DNA from: Trebouxia sp. TZW2008
Taxonomy: Eukaryota; Chlorophyta; Trebouxiophyceae; Trebouxiales; Trebouxiaceae
Direction of reading: 5' to 3'
Assembly (NCBI GenBank): GCA_002118135.1
Contig: BDIU01000170.1
Span: 1-64,000, forward strand
Length of the DNA: 64,000 nt
Position numbers and translations under genes: made by a program. A model generated the notes under the pieces. It was given only the letters and a program-made list of their open reading frames with translations. It was not told where the DNA came from and searched no databases. Shown in pieces: positions 52,495 to 62,784 of the stretch (the stretch's first letter is position 1; each line of letters opens with the position of its first letter).

Positions 52495-53028
52495 TCAGAA
52501 TGCAGAGAGCCACACAAAAAGGAAGGTGCTGTTAGGTGTCATATTGGTAGCATCTGTCTGCAGAGGCAGCCGGGTATTTATAACATGGAGAAAGGATTGC
52601 TGCATAGCATTGGACTGTGAAGCAACGAACGTGATCAGCTTGCATGCTGACCCCTCACAGGTCAACGTTCTACTGACTGCCCTCACAGCAGCAATCCCAG
52701 GGTGCCTCTGTGAACAGAGGCTCACGTTGTGAACCTTATGGCATAGACTTTCCCAGGGTGCCTCTGTGAACAGAGGCTCACGTTGTGAACCTAATGGCAT
52801 AGACTTTCCCTTTGCTGTGGCATGCGCTGTATTCTCAACTTCGATAGTCTGGACTGCAAGTGCTTCAGATAAGAATGGAGCCATGTTGACGTTTTCGTGC
52901 AAGTCCTTGAGCCTGTTTTGGACTGCTTTTAGGAGAATTGTGTGACAAGCAGGCAAGTGGGTTTGTGCTGCTTGCAATGACACTGACTGCTGCTGTGGTA
53001 TCAAGTCTTGTATCAATACTTCCTGCAA
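52495..53028 (-). CDS. Hypothetical open frame with an internal 56-base duplication
   Basis: It is 177 codons long, the longest frame in the unassigned region. The first 75 codons (EVLIQDLIPQQQ, NRLKDLHENVNMAPF) begin after a good CTTGCAG acceptor and look coding. The second half contains a 56-base tandem duplication and may be intron. No family was recognised. Confidence 0.25.
   Translation of the reverse strand: MQEVLIQDLIPQQQSVSLQAAQTHLPACHTILLKAVQNRLKDLHENVNMAPFLSEALAVQTIEVENTAHATAKGKSMPLGSQREPLFTEAPWESLCHKVHNVSLCSQRHPGIAAVRAVSRTLTCEGSACKLITFVASQSNAMQQSFLHVINTRLPLQTDATNMTPNSTFLFVWLSAF
52701..52812. repeat. 56-base tandem duplication carrying a hairpin
   Basis: Two almost identical units each contain CCTCTGTGAACAGAGG (52705-52720 and 52761-52776), a perfect 6-bp stem with a TGAA loop. 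They differ at one position over the shared length. Confidence 0.8.
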
Positions 53029-53856
53029 GCAGGTGTGAGTCTCTTGATTTACAAGCCGGGTGACTTGACAATCAAGCGCAGATGCAAAAGGGTGTCAACA
53101 GTAACACAGTTTGCTCTTGACATGCTTGTTGAGCAATAGATCAACTGATGTCTACTGTCAACCAAAGCAACCACTAGGGTCCACAGCTCTCAACTATGCT
53201 GCAACACAAAGCCGCACATAGTAGCATAGCTTAAGAGTCAATCAAGTCCTGAGCAATGAATGACAGGACACATACTGACTCATTCATGCACGGCAAGCAC
53301 ATAAAACTAACTACATATGGGTACATCCCTGCCAAAAACAGTCAGAGGAACCCCTGCAAAGCTGCGCTGAATTTTCCTGAAACGCTAGGCTACAAGGCAT
53401 GTCAACTTGTCTCATGGATGCAGACAACACTGCAGAGTGTGGTGTAGAATACTACAATCAACTGTTTGTGTAGCAGCAATTGAAAATCCCCCTGCAGACT
53501 TGCCCTGAATTGCTGTCCCAAGGAATGGTTGAGTTGCAAGAGCTAACTACTGCAAAAGACGAATCTACTAAACTAGCAATAAGCGAGCAAGCACCATGAG
53601 GATTTGCTGTCATGTACTATCTGTATGTAGCAAACCATAGCTTGAAATGTCAATTGCTTGTCCTGCCAAGCACATGAAAGAAAAACACTGCAAAATTGGC
53701 TGTCAAGCAACCGTCATGTATCTATCCTGCATTGGTTCCTTGAGCAACACCGCAAGAGGCACATGTGCGGGGTAGTCCTGCCAAAACGTGGCACCAAGCC
53801 CTGCGGTAGCAGGACTAAGGTCCGCTCTTGGGTCCTACTGCGCACTGCAGTCGCTG

Positions 53857-56800
53857 TCAGCCCCATATGCACACTTGACCATTGATGTTAACAACTGCAG
53901 GGGTCCACTTGTCCGACTTGCCTGAGCCAGCAACATACCCCACAGTGATAGTGTTACCACCAGGTTGCAAAGTCTCCCAGTCATAGTCTGCAACCCCGCT
54001 GACGGATCCACCATTAAGAGGGGATTGAATGTGCCAATTCCAAGTGTACTGCAGCATGGTGTAGTCAGGGTTACTGATGGTGATGCTCCATGGACTGGGG
54101 ACTGTCTGACTACCAATGTTGGTGATGTACAAGTTGACTGATGCCAGAAATGGGCCGTTCACCGGGTCCAGCCAGTAGTCACTCCAAGCAGCTGTTACTG
54201 AGCAAGAAGAGGACTTGTCCTTTGCTGGGGGGGTCAATGGGGGGGTTGCAGGGGTGGTTGTGGATGGAGGCAAGACATAAGGTGAAGGGATGAAAGGTGT
54301 GGTTGAGACTGAAGGTATTGGAACTGGTGTTGATACTGGTGCTGGGATTGTAGGCACTGATGGTACTGACGGCACTGAAGGGGCCGAAGGTGGTATCAAC
54401 ACAGGCGTGGCCGAAGACGAAGGGACAGTTGGTACTGAAGGGGCTGTAGGTGGTATCATCACAGGAGTGGCCGAAGACGAAGGAACAGTTGGTACACTTG
54501 TGGGCTGTCGGGTTGCTTGAGAGGTGGTTGGAGTTGCAGACGGGTTTGGAAACCCTGCAATGCAATGCTTTCTCAGTTTGCGTGGGGGCTTGCAATGGTT
54601 GCAATACAGTACCTTTTCAATGTGCAGAGGGACTTGCAATCTTTGCAACAAAGTGCTTTCTGGACAACCAGAAGGTGTTCGAGTCCCTGCAATGCACTGA
54701 GATGCAGAGGAGCTTGCAGTCCTTGCAATGCATCAAACTGAGCTGTCTATATGCAGAGGGACTTGCAATCTTTGCGACACAGTGCATTCTTGACAGGCAA
54801 AGGGTTTTGCAATCCCTGCGATGCAGTGCTTTGTCACTAGACAAAGGAGCTCAAGCTCGGTGACACAAGCTGTCCACATGCAGAGGGGTTTGCAATTTTT
54901 GCACAGAGGAGCGATAAATCTGAGCAGCAGTGCTATCTCAATATGCAGAGGGGCTTACAGTTCTTGCAATACTAGTGCTTGCTTGTTGCGCAAAGGGCAT
55001 TGAGATCTGTGCAAGGAGTGCTTTGTTGATGCGCATTGCTTGAGCGCCCGTCTCAGTGCATGTGCTTGAAGCTGAGCAACAACAGTAGAGCGCAAGAAGC
55101 AGCTACAGTGCTCAATACAGCAAAGCCATCCAATGACACAGCTGGACACAAGACAAGTGCCGTCAGCTGTTCTCAGGAGTACTGCTGAGAGCCATGCTCT
55201 CTTCAGTTCATCAGCATTGGCTGGTCAATCACAGTTGCATGATGGCTTTTGCCAGGTGCATACAAAAGCAACAAGTTGGATGCAGCCACAAGATGCATCT
55301 GCTTCGTAAAACAACTGCAGTCCATCTCACAGTCTGAAAAGGTGTCTCAAGCAGGGCAATGCCATGCCAGCAGAGTGTGTGCAGAACTTGAACCAGACAG
55401 TCAGATCGTTGAATCCTTGCCTGCAACAGGAGTTGACGCAGGCTGTGGGACTGCTGTAGGGGTTGCCTGGGTGGCAGGGGGGGTCTTGGTGGGGTGAGCT
55501 GTGCCAGTGGGTGCAGCTGTGGCATAGGGGGTGATGACTGACCCCTCAAGTGGGGTTTGAGTTGGCACTGCTGCAGGTGGGTGGGTAGCGACTGGGGTGC
55601 TAGGCACAACAGGGACAGCTGGGGTGGGGTAGGTGCCAGGAGCGGTTGTCTGGGTTGGCTTGGGGGTGGTTGGGGTCACAGCTGGGGTCTGAAGGGGGCT
55701 GGTGCCAGGAATGGTGGTTGCAGAAGGGCTGAAGAGTGGTGGTGTGATCGCTGGTGTTGCAACAGGGGTGGTGCCAGGGACTGAGGGGGTTGCCAAGCTG
55801 GTGGCTGTAGGAGTGCGTAATGGGGTTGCAGCAGGCGTTGAGGCAGGTAAGGTTGCATTTGGGGCGCGGGTAGCAACTGGAGTGACAGCAGGTGTTGCTG
55901 CTGGGGTAGCAGTGCCAGAAGTGGGAGTGGTGCCGCCAAGCACCACAGTGCTAGGTGCTGCTCCAGTGTACCAAGGTGCAAGGCCCAGCGTCTGCAGGTA
56001 TTCGATCTTCGACCAGACAATGTTGTCCCACGTGGACAGGGGCTGAACCAGACCGCCTGTGTCGCCAGAGTTTGCATTCCAGGCAAACCAGAAGAAGCTG
56101 GTGATGGGGTTGTGCAGCGCATCGACTGGGCTGCCGTCGGCCTGACGGTTGGCAAAGTAGCGGACCAGGTCGGCAAACAGGACTCCATCGGCGGGATTGG
56201 CGAAGTTGCTGCCAAACTCGCCAATTGCAATGGCAAACCGGTGTCCACCGTAGCCTGCCAAGTTGAGGTAGCCAAATGATTGGGACAAGCGAGTCCACAG
56301 TCCAACACCGGCATCATTTGCGGTGGTGCCTGATATGGAGGGGCCGTACAAGTGAGGGGAGATCACAACCTGCATGCCAAACATGCTAACACAGGCTGGC
56401 AGCAGGCTCACTGCAGCAGATCAGCAGAATCTGAAGAAGCCCTGCAGGCAAAGGTGTCGTCTGACAGAACTGTACGTACACATCAGCATGACAGCCAGCA
56501 TTGCAATTGCCCAGTAGCTTTTGGGTCTGTCTCTTGCAAGGCAGTGCCAAAGTTAGGTGTCACTACCACTGCAACATGGTAAAAAATGTACTCATGTTGG
56601 ACTATGTATGCATTCACCATGGAACATGCACCAATCAAAGCTAATGCTGCGGCAGTGTGCAGAAAGGGTTGATCTTAGCCACTATAGAGCATGGTTCAAG
56701 ACAATAGAGTGCCTGGTGAGCGCTTGTTGACTCTGGATGCAATTCCAGCAAGTCGGCCGCTAATGCAAACGGCCTACCCAGAAGAAGCAGAAGCAAAAGA

Positions 56801-59800
56801 GAAAGAAGCTACAGCAAAACAAGATATAATCTTATAGGGGCAAGAGAGGAGGCGTCAAACAATTAGGGCCCTGGGTTGCTGCTGTCATAATCTGGCCCAG
56901 AAGAAGCAGAAGAGAAGGGAATCAGTAGAAGAAGAAGGTGTGAACCTACCTGGTTGAGGTAGGGGCGGGTGAGCAGGGGCTCAAAAAAGTTGGGCCCTGG
57001 GTTGCTGATGCCGCAGCTGGGGAACAGAGCCAAAACGTCCGGCTGTGAAGCAAAGCCGTCACCCCAGTTGACTGCTGGTGCACCATTGCCTGTGTATCAG
57101 AAGCATTTACGGTCAGTGCTACACATAGACAAGCAGCCTATATTCTGTGACACATTGGGAAATGGAGGCAGCACCTCAGGCTGTGAAGCAAAGGAACGTC
57201 CCCAGTTGACTGCTGGTGCATCATTGCCTGCATATCAGAAGCAAACATTGTCATGACAAGCAGCTTGCAGTCTGTCACACATTGTATAGCAGTTTGCAGC
57301 ACAGCAATGGCAACTGCCAGTGCTCCATTGTCTGCTTATCAGAAGCAGCGATTGTCATCACTACACGTAGGCAAGCACTTGACAGTTTGCCAAATTTTAA
57401 GGAACAGAGTCAACAACCTAGGCTGTGAAGCAAAGGAGTGTTCCCAGTTTACTGCTGGTGCACCCTTGCTTGCATATCAGAAGCAAACATCGTCATGACA
57501 AGCAGCTTGTGGTTCAGTGCACATTGCACAGCAGTTTGCAGCACAGCAATGGCAACTGCCAGCGCTGCACGGCCTGCACACCAGAAGCACTGTCTGGCTA
57601 CACATAGTCAAGCACTTGACAATTTGCTGCACACAAAGGAACAGAGTCAACGATTCAGGCTGTGAAGCGAAGGAAAGTTGACTGCTGGTGCACCATTGCC
57701 TGCATATCAGAAGCAGTGACTGTTGATGCTACACATAGACAAGCACTTGACATTTTGCCCTACGCTAAGGAACAGAGTCAACATCTCAGGTTGTGAAGCA
57801 AAGGAATGTCCCGAGTTGACTGCTGGTGCACCATCGGCTGCATATCAGAAGCAGTGACTGTTGATGCAACACATAGACAAGCACTTGACATTTTGCCCTA
57901 CGCTAAGGAACAGAGTCAACAACCCTGGCTGTGAAGCAAAGGAATGTCCCCAATTGACTGCTGGTGCACGATTGCCTGAACATCAGAAGCAAACATTGTC
58001 ATGACAAGCAGCTTGCAGTCTGTTACACAATGTATAGCATTTTGCAACACAGCAATCGCAACTGCCAAGGCTCTATTGCCTGCATGTCAGAGGCCACGCT
58101 TGTGAGTGCTACACACAAGCAGGCAATGTAAGCTGTTAGGTCAGTTAGCGAGGGGCAGTTGGAGTGGCTGATCTACATACAGGAATATCTGTTTACATGC
58201 ACTTTGAGAACAATCGCGGTCATACGCAAAAACAAAATCAAACAGTACATCGTGAAACTGCAAATGGGTATGCAATTCCCAAACTTGATTGCTGTTTGCA
58301 CTGCATGGTAAGCCAAGCAGCTTACATTGTTGATCAACGCCTTCCACAAAGAACAGGGTGCCAGGGAGGATGGGGTAGAGGGCATCAAACAAAGCAAGAA
58401 GAAGATTGCCATAGCCAGGTCTAGTAGCAGTGGGCTCCCACCGAATGCCATAGGAATCTGGCTCCTGCATGCCAGCACAGTTTTAGATTAATTGTTTTGC
58501 AGAGGAATAGACAATATCAAAAAGCGTAAATGGAGAATTTTCAGTCAACAAATTGAGTACATGAGTGAATTGATGTAACCCAGTTGACTGGCAGTTGGCT
58601 CCCACCGGATGCCATAGGAATCTGGCTTTTGCATTTGAGCAGAATCTCACTGCATCAGCATCTGCAGACATAACTTTGCAAGCATGTAATACTGCCTGGC
58701 AGAGATACACTTGCAAATGACACCGTATTGTGACAAGCACTGACTAAGGTGCAAGCATAGCTACAGCAAACTGTTCTGGTGTTGCTGTAGCAGAGCGTGG
58801 CAATGCAGCCTAGCTGCAGGCTGCACGCATGCAATGCTGCCTAGCACAGATGAAGTTGCAACTAACACTGTGTTGTGGCAAGCATTGGCTGAGGTGCAAG
58901 CATAGCTGCAGCAAAGCATGCTGGTGTTGCTGTAGCAGAGCGTGGCAGTGCAGCAATGGTATATACAGCAACTGAAATAGCTTTGAAATGGCAGAGCTGG
59001 GTGATTAGTAGTTGGTAGTGCAAGATCGCCCAAGGTAGATGCTGTGTCTACTGACTAACACTTTATCTGTCTTCGCTGCAATGTGTGCTTGAACAAAAGC
59101 AGATGGGGACTCACATTCAGCCCGTCAATGATGACTTTGTTGACTGCATACGGGTCAGCAGCCACAGCTGTGGCAATCTGCCTCCAGTATCCCAGCCACA
59201 CATCCTGTCCTTGGTTGATGAGGGTTGGGTCATCATTCAGCTGGTTGTCCAAAACCACATAGAAGCCATTCCGGGCAAACAGGCTGATGACAAACATGTA
59301 GCGGTCAAAGGTGGATGCAAAGCCATCCAGGTAGTCACTGCAGAGGCCTGGGGTAGTGGGAGGCTCATACTGCAAGCAGACAGGATTCAAACTTCAGATT
59401 GCAGACAGCGCAGCACAGCACAGCACAGCATGCGGACAGGAGTATAGTGCTCAAATGTTGTCACAGTGAGCACAGCATGCATAATCCATTGCAGAGGCCT
59501 GCAATATGGGTGGCTCATACTGCAAGCAAGCAGGGGTGCATGAGTGGTTTTGTAAAATGCACAGCATGCATAGGCAGCGGTACAGTGTTCAAGTCCTGGA
59601 GGAAACACAGGTTGCATAGTCACTGCAGAGGCCTGGGGTAGTTGGAGGCTCCTACTGCAAGCAGGCAGGGGTGGCGGGTTCAAGTCTCACAGACATAACA
59701 GCATGCACAGTCATTGTGTCAGGCAAGCAGACAGGTCGGCGTAGATGCTCTACACAGAAATCATGCATAGCATGCACACTCAACGGGTCAAGCCAGCAGG

Positions 59801-61537
59801 CACGTGCATGGGTCCACATCTCACAGAAAGCCTGTCACAGCACAGCATGGCACAGCACAGCACAGCGCAGCACAAGACAATCTTGGCTGCAATTAGGCTG
59901 ATGTTGTGTCAGTTTGACTCACAAGCTGAGGCAATTGGCCTTCTTCTGTAAATGCTTTGGGGCTCATACAGCATGCAGGCAATGGCAAAAGGGCTTTTGT
60001 AGGCTTACAGCAACGGGGGTGGTAGGGCTGGTCAAGTAGGCCTGGTACTGCTCAGGCAAAACAGACAAGTGTAGGGACGGAGGAGAGGGCTGGGGGTCGC
60101 AGAGGGGGGGGGGAGATTGGGATAAAGTCTTACCGCCAGTGGAGGGATGGTGGCACCAGCAGCAACAGGTGTGGCAGGGTCAGTCAGGTAGGCTTGGTAC
60201 TGCTCAGGCGTAGCTGCGGTGCATGAGCTACCCTGCATCGCAGCCAACTCATAAGCCAACTCATAAATGCAAATAGCAATTTGGGGTAGGAAGCCAGATG
60301 TCAATTGCTGCACGGAGACCAATCAGGGTTTGATCACCAGCAGCTGCGGGAAGAGGCAAGATGGCAATATGCAGCAGGCAAATCATCAGACAATCATGCT
60401 GTGCATCACAGTCAAAACCAATCACCAAAACAATCCCCAGCAGGTAGGCAAATGGCGGAACGACAAGATGCAGCAGACTGATCAGCATGCAGTCATGCTG
60501 CCAGCGCCACAAAACCAAAGGTCAGTAGGTTATTTGAACAGCACACAAGGAAATGTACGTATGTGCAGAGAGTTCTTTGCAATGCAAGCTGTACGCTTCA
60601 GGCCAGGCTTGATCACGTGACTGGTGAGCTTTGTCAAAGGCTGAATTACCTGAGGCACAGGTGGCAGTCCAAAGACAGTACCAAAGGAGGTCAACAGGCG
60701 CACAGCGTTGAAGCCAAGAGCCTGTTGGGTTCTGATGATGGTGACCAGGTCGCGGCTCAGGGTTGTGCTGCCAGCGTAGAGGCCATCCACACAGGTCTGG
60801 GCGTTGTCAAAGCCAAAGTAGTTGAACCCATGAAGCGTGATTGGCTGGCCGAGGGTGTTGTCAATAATCTGGCCGTTGAGGGTTGTCAAACCAGACCCAG
60901 CTGAGGATTGCACGTCTTGCAAAGGAGGGGAAGTGATGTTGGCAGGAGGGGGAATGTCATCTGGAAGGATGACTACACTGCAGGGTTGGTTGTTGAGCAG
61001 AAAAGACTGAGGAAGAGGGAAGACAGCAGCATTGGCCTCAAGGAGAAGACCAATGGTGATGTTGTTGCTGGCCTTTGGCTGAAGGGTGAGGAAGTCTGCA
61101 GTGGCTGTGCCCAGAACTACGCCATCAACCACGCTGGAATCGTCAAAGTTGTAGGCTTGTCTAATGCCTGAATAGCCTGGTGCTGAGGCTGACAGGTTGA
61201 ATGTCCAGGGAACAACAACATCGTGGGCGTCATAATTGATGACTGTTGCTGTCATGCCACGGTACAGGGTTGGCTCAGTGCTGTTGGGAGCCATTGCCGT
61301 GAAGACAGTGCTGTTGTCTAGGAAAACTGCACAGCCAGCATGCAGATACTGCTTGGCTTCGTACCAGTCGCTGGCCTGAGCTGTCAAGGCGCTGTCATCA
61401 GCAGCAGACTCTGCGGAAGCAGGGCTGCGCTGTGTCGTCTGCTGTGACAGATGTCGGCTTGCAAAGGCAGGCCTATGCTGTGCAGCAATCAGTAGTGTGA
61501 TCAAAACCGGGAGGACCGGTCTGTGGCGGGAGGTCAT
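53857..61537 (-). CDS. Secreted modular cellulase, GH5 with two carbohydrate-binding modules
   Basis: Seven minus-strand exons join in phase to 1055 residues: 61537-60650, 60232-60134, 59369-59115, 58464-58326, 57089-56950, 56369-55421, 54554-53857. A signal peptide (VLPVLITLLIAA) leads. A beta-rich N-terminal module (about 55-190) resembles CBM2/CBM49. The GH5 domain (about 215-640) has ITLHGFNYFGFDN, NAVRLL, the acid/base Glu415 in LNEPDSYGIRWE, SPHLYGPSIS and the nucleophile Glu558 in AIGEFGS. The NEP motif is split by intron 3. Two Pro/Thr/Ser/Ala linkers (about 645-940) lead to a C-terminal cellulose-binding module with several Trp. It should hydrolyse beta-1,4-glucan outside the cell or in the wall. 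The sixth intron has a GC donor (GCAAGG at 55420). The start at 61537 is chosen; an in-frame ATG at 61558 is possible, but an acceptor-like CTGCAG lies between the two. Confidence 0.94.
54370..54530 (-). repeat. Coding repeats in the cellulase linker
   Basis: The linker in exon 7 repeats the phrase VPTVPSSSATPV-IPP twice, then shorter SVPSVP units. The DNA copies are nearly identical, so they arose by recent slippage or duplication inside the exon. Confidence 0.75.
54560..55010 (-). repeat. Tandem copies of the acceptor region of cellulase exon 7
   Basis: Words such as GCAGAGGGACTTGCAATC (plus strand) repeat every 45-60 bases about eight times. Read on the minus strand, each is an acceptor-like stretch ending TGCAT or TGCAG, upstream of the real acceptor before 54554. 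Confidence 0.75.
57095..58130 (-). repeat. About seven tandem copies of the head of cellulase exon 5
   Basis: The exon head (NGAPAVNWGD, with FASQP further on) and its acceptor recur upstream of the real exon. On the plus strand the mark is GTTGACTGCTGGTGCACCATTGC or variants, near 57210, 57460, 57685, 57825 and 57960, with shorter units near 57330 and 57565. Spacing is about 110-250 bases. Confidence 0.88.
58585..58640 (-). repeat. Copy of the head of cellulase exon 4
   Basis: The segment for PDSYGIRWEPT is repeated upstream of the real exon at 58464, including the catalytic-motif codons after the Glu. Confidence 0.8.
58740..58950 (-). repeat. Duplicated intron segment in cellulase intron 3
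   Basis: Two units of about 140 bases share GGTGCAAGCATAGCT and TGTTGCTGTAGCAGAGCGTGGCA. They contain no recognisable exon part, so duplication also affects intron interiors. Confidence 0.75.
59400..59880 (-). repeat. Copies of the head of cellulase exon 3, with (CACAG)n tracts
   Basis: The exon head (YEPPTTPGLCSD) recurs near 59487-59535 and 59620-59665, upstream of the real exon at 59369. Runs of CACAG/CAGCA at 59405-59432 and 59833-59877 equal CTGTG on the coding strand. Confidence 0.8.
60003..60060 (-). repeat. Copy of the 3' part of cellulase exon 2
   Basis: The segment for EQYQAYLTDPATPVA is repeated downstream of its exon with substitutions. Confidence 0.8.
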
Positions 61538-62784
61538 GGCACCTGCAGAAAGGTGCACTCAACCAATGAGATGTGATAGGTCTATGGGCATTGTAAGGTG
61601 TCATTCCCTGCGGTAAATTCAAGGTGCAGTGCAAAAGATCAAAGAAGCTAATCTTACCGGGGCAACCAGAATCCTCAGCGGTAGACGCTAAACGAATCAC
61701 AACTCGAAACACCCGTGCAATACCTGCGTCCAGCAAGCTAAAGTGAAACATCCGGCGCAAAATGGCGCAAGCGAATTAGACGCAGCGCACGCAAAGCTTG
61801 GCGCTGCAAGTCAGGTGCGCGTATGCAGTGGCGGAAATTCAAAAGTGTGCTTGCAGTCGAAATCGTCGTCGGAACGCCGATGCAACCAAGTTTGGCCTTT
61901 GAACGTGCTGCAGATGCTTTGCAGAGGCGTGGTATCACAGCAGTAGGCGCTCACAACGCACAGCGCGTTGACGGCAAGCAAAGCACGAGCTCACCTGCGT
62001 GCGACTTCGTCAAGTCCGGATCAGTCGCTCACCAGCGGTGTCGAGCTCGCAAGCAGCGTGCTGCACACTTGCTAGCTCCGCTCGTATGCTAGCACAGGAG
62101 CAGCAGCTGCAAGCTAAGCTGTGGGGTCTCGCTGCTGCTTTGAAAAGTGCTTGTCTCGCACTTGTTTTGAGTTTGAAATGTCTGAGAATCTCAATCAGAC
62201 CCTGATGTGTCGTTGAGTCAGCATGACAATCCATCCTGTCGACAATTTTGGGCGCACGCGGCAAAGCTTGTCACAGATCCCTGTTAAGTCATGTGCCTCC
62301 CACGCGTGAACATGGGCAATGCAACAACAGGCACTGCCGCTGGCATTGTGATGCAAGTTTGGCTGACACACAGACTGCTAGCATTAGCGCTAAATTACAT
62401 GCTCCGCAACTTGCTTGTTGCTTACTGGCTTTTTCCTGACACAATGCAAGCTGTAAGTATGCATGCAATAGGTACTTTTGCCTTTGACGTCACCCGATTT
62501 TCTTTTCCTTGTGTGGTTCATTAGCAATCGATTTTTGACCTTGACATAGATGCTGCCAGCCAAATCTGACGTGAAACCGCAATGTTTTGCTTCCTAGCAC
62601 GTACGTTGTATGCTGAACCCTTGCCCTCACAACTTTTGGTTCAACTGTGTCACGTCACTGCTTTACTGGTGCGGCAAAAGGCAAAAATTTCCATGAGGTC
62701 AACCAATGCTCACAGAACGCACTTGACGTTTCGTATTCACTGCTGGCACATCGCCTACAGAGCTCTCACGCAGCTCCAGCAAAC
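61538..62784. promoter_or_regulatory. Divergent promoter region between the cellulase and formyltransferase genes
   Basis: About 1.25 kb lies between two outward start codons; 61.7-62.3 kb is CG-rich. A CTGCAG just before the cellulase ATG suggests a 5' UTR intron. A short plus-strand frame at 62309-62452 (MGNATTGTAAG start, hydrophobic, ends at GTAAGT) could be a leader exon or chance. Confidence 0.45.

Larger units (their letters stand above)
49542..53856. other. Unassigned region with minus-strand open segments
   Basis: No known protein was recognised in 4.3 kb. Minus-strand stretches that look coding lie near 51730-51510 (LKGEEELLCYAEAATLAAQLF), 51100-50750 (GYNQQRHSNFVCLGTNTVGV), 50770-50611 (VPIMVCEDLDAMVLQQTLLQ) and 53030-52800. 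They are bounded in places by AG and GT. They may be exons of one or two intron-rich genes, or decayed sequence. Confidence 0.3.

Noticed and set aside
55676..56317. Long open frames in other frames of the GH5 exon (also 55702-56046 plus and 54179-54604 minus)
   Set aside because: They are shadows caused by the Pro/Thr/Ala-rich coding frame of the cellulase linker.
58740..58950. Further copies of a cellulase exon
   Set aside because: The duplicated segment matches no exon; it is intron-only duplication.
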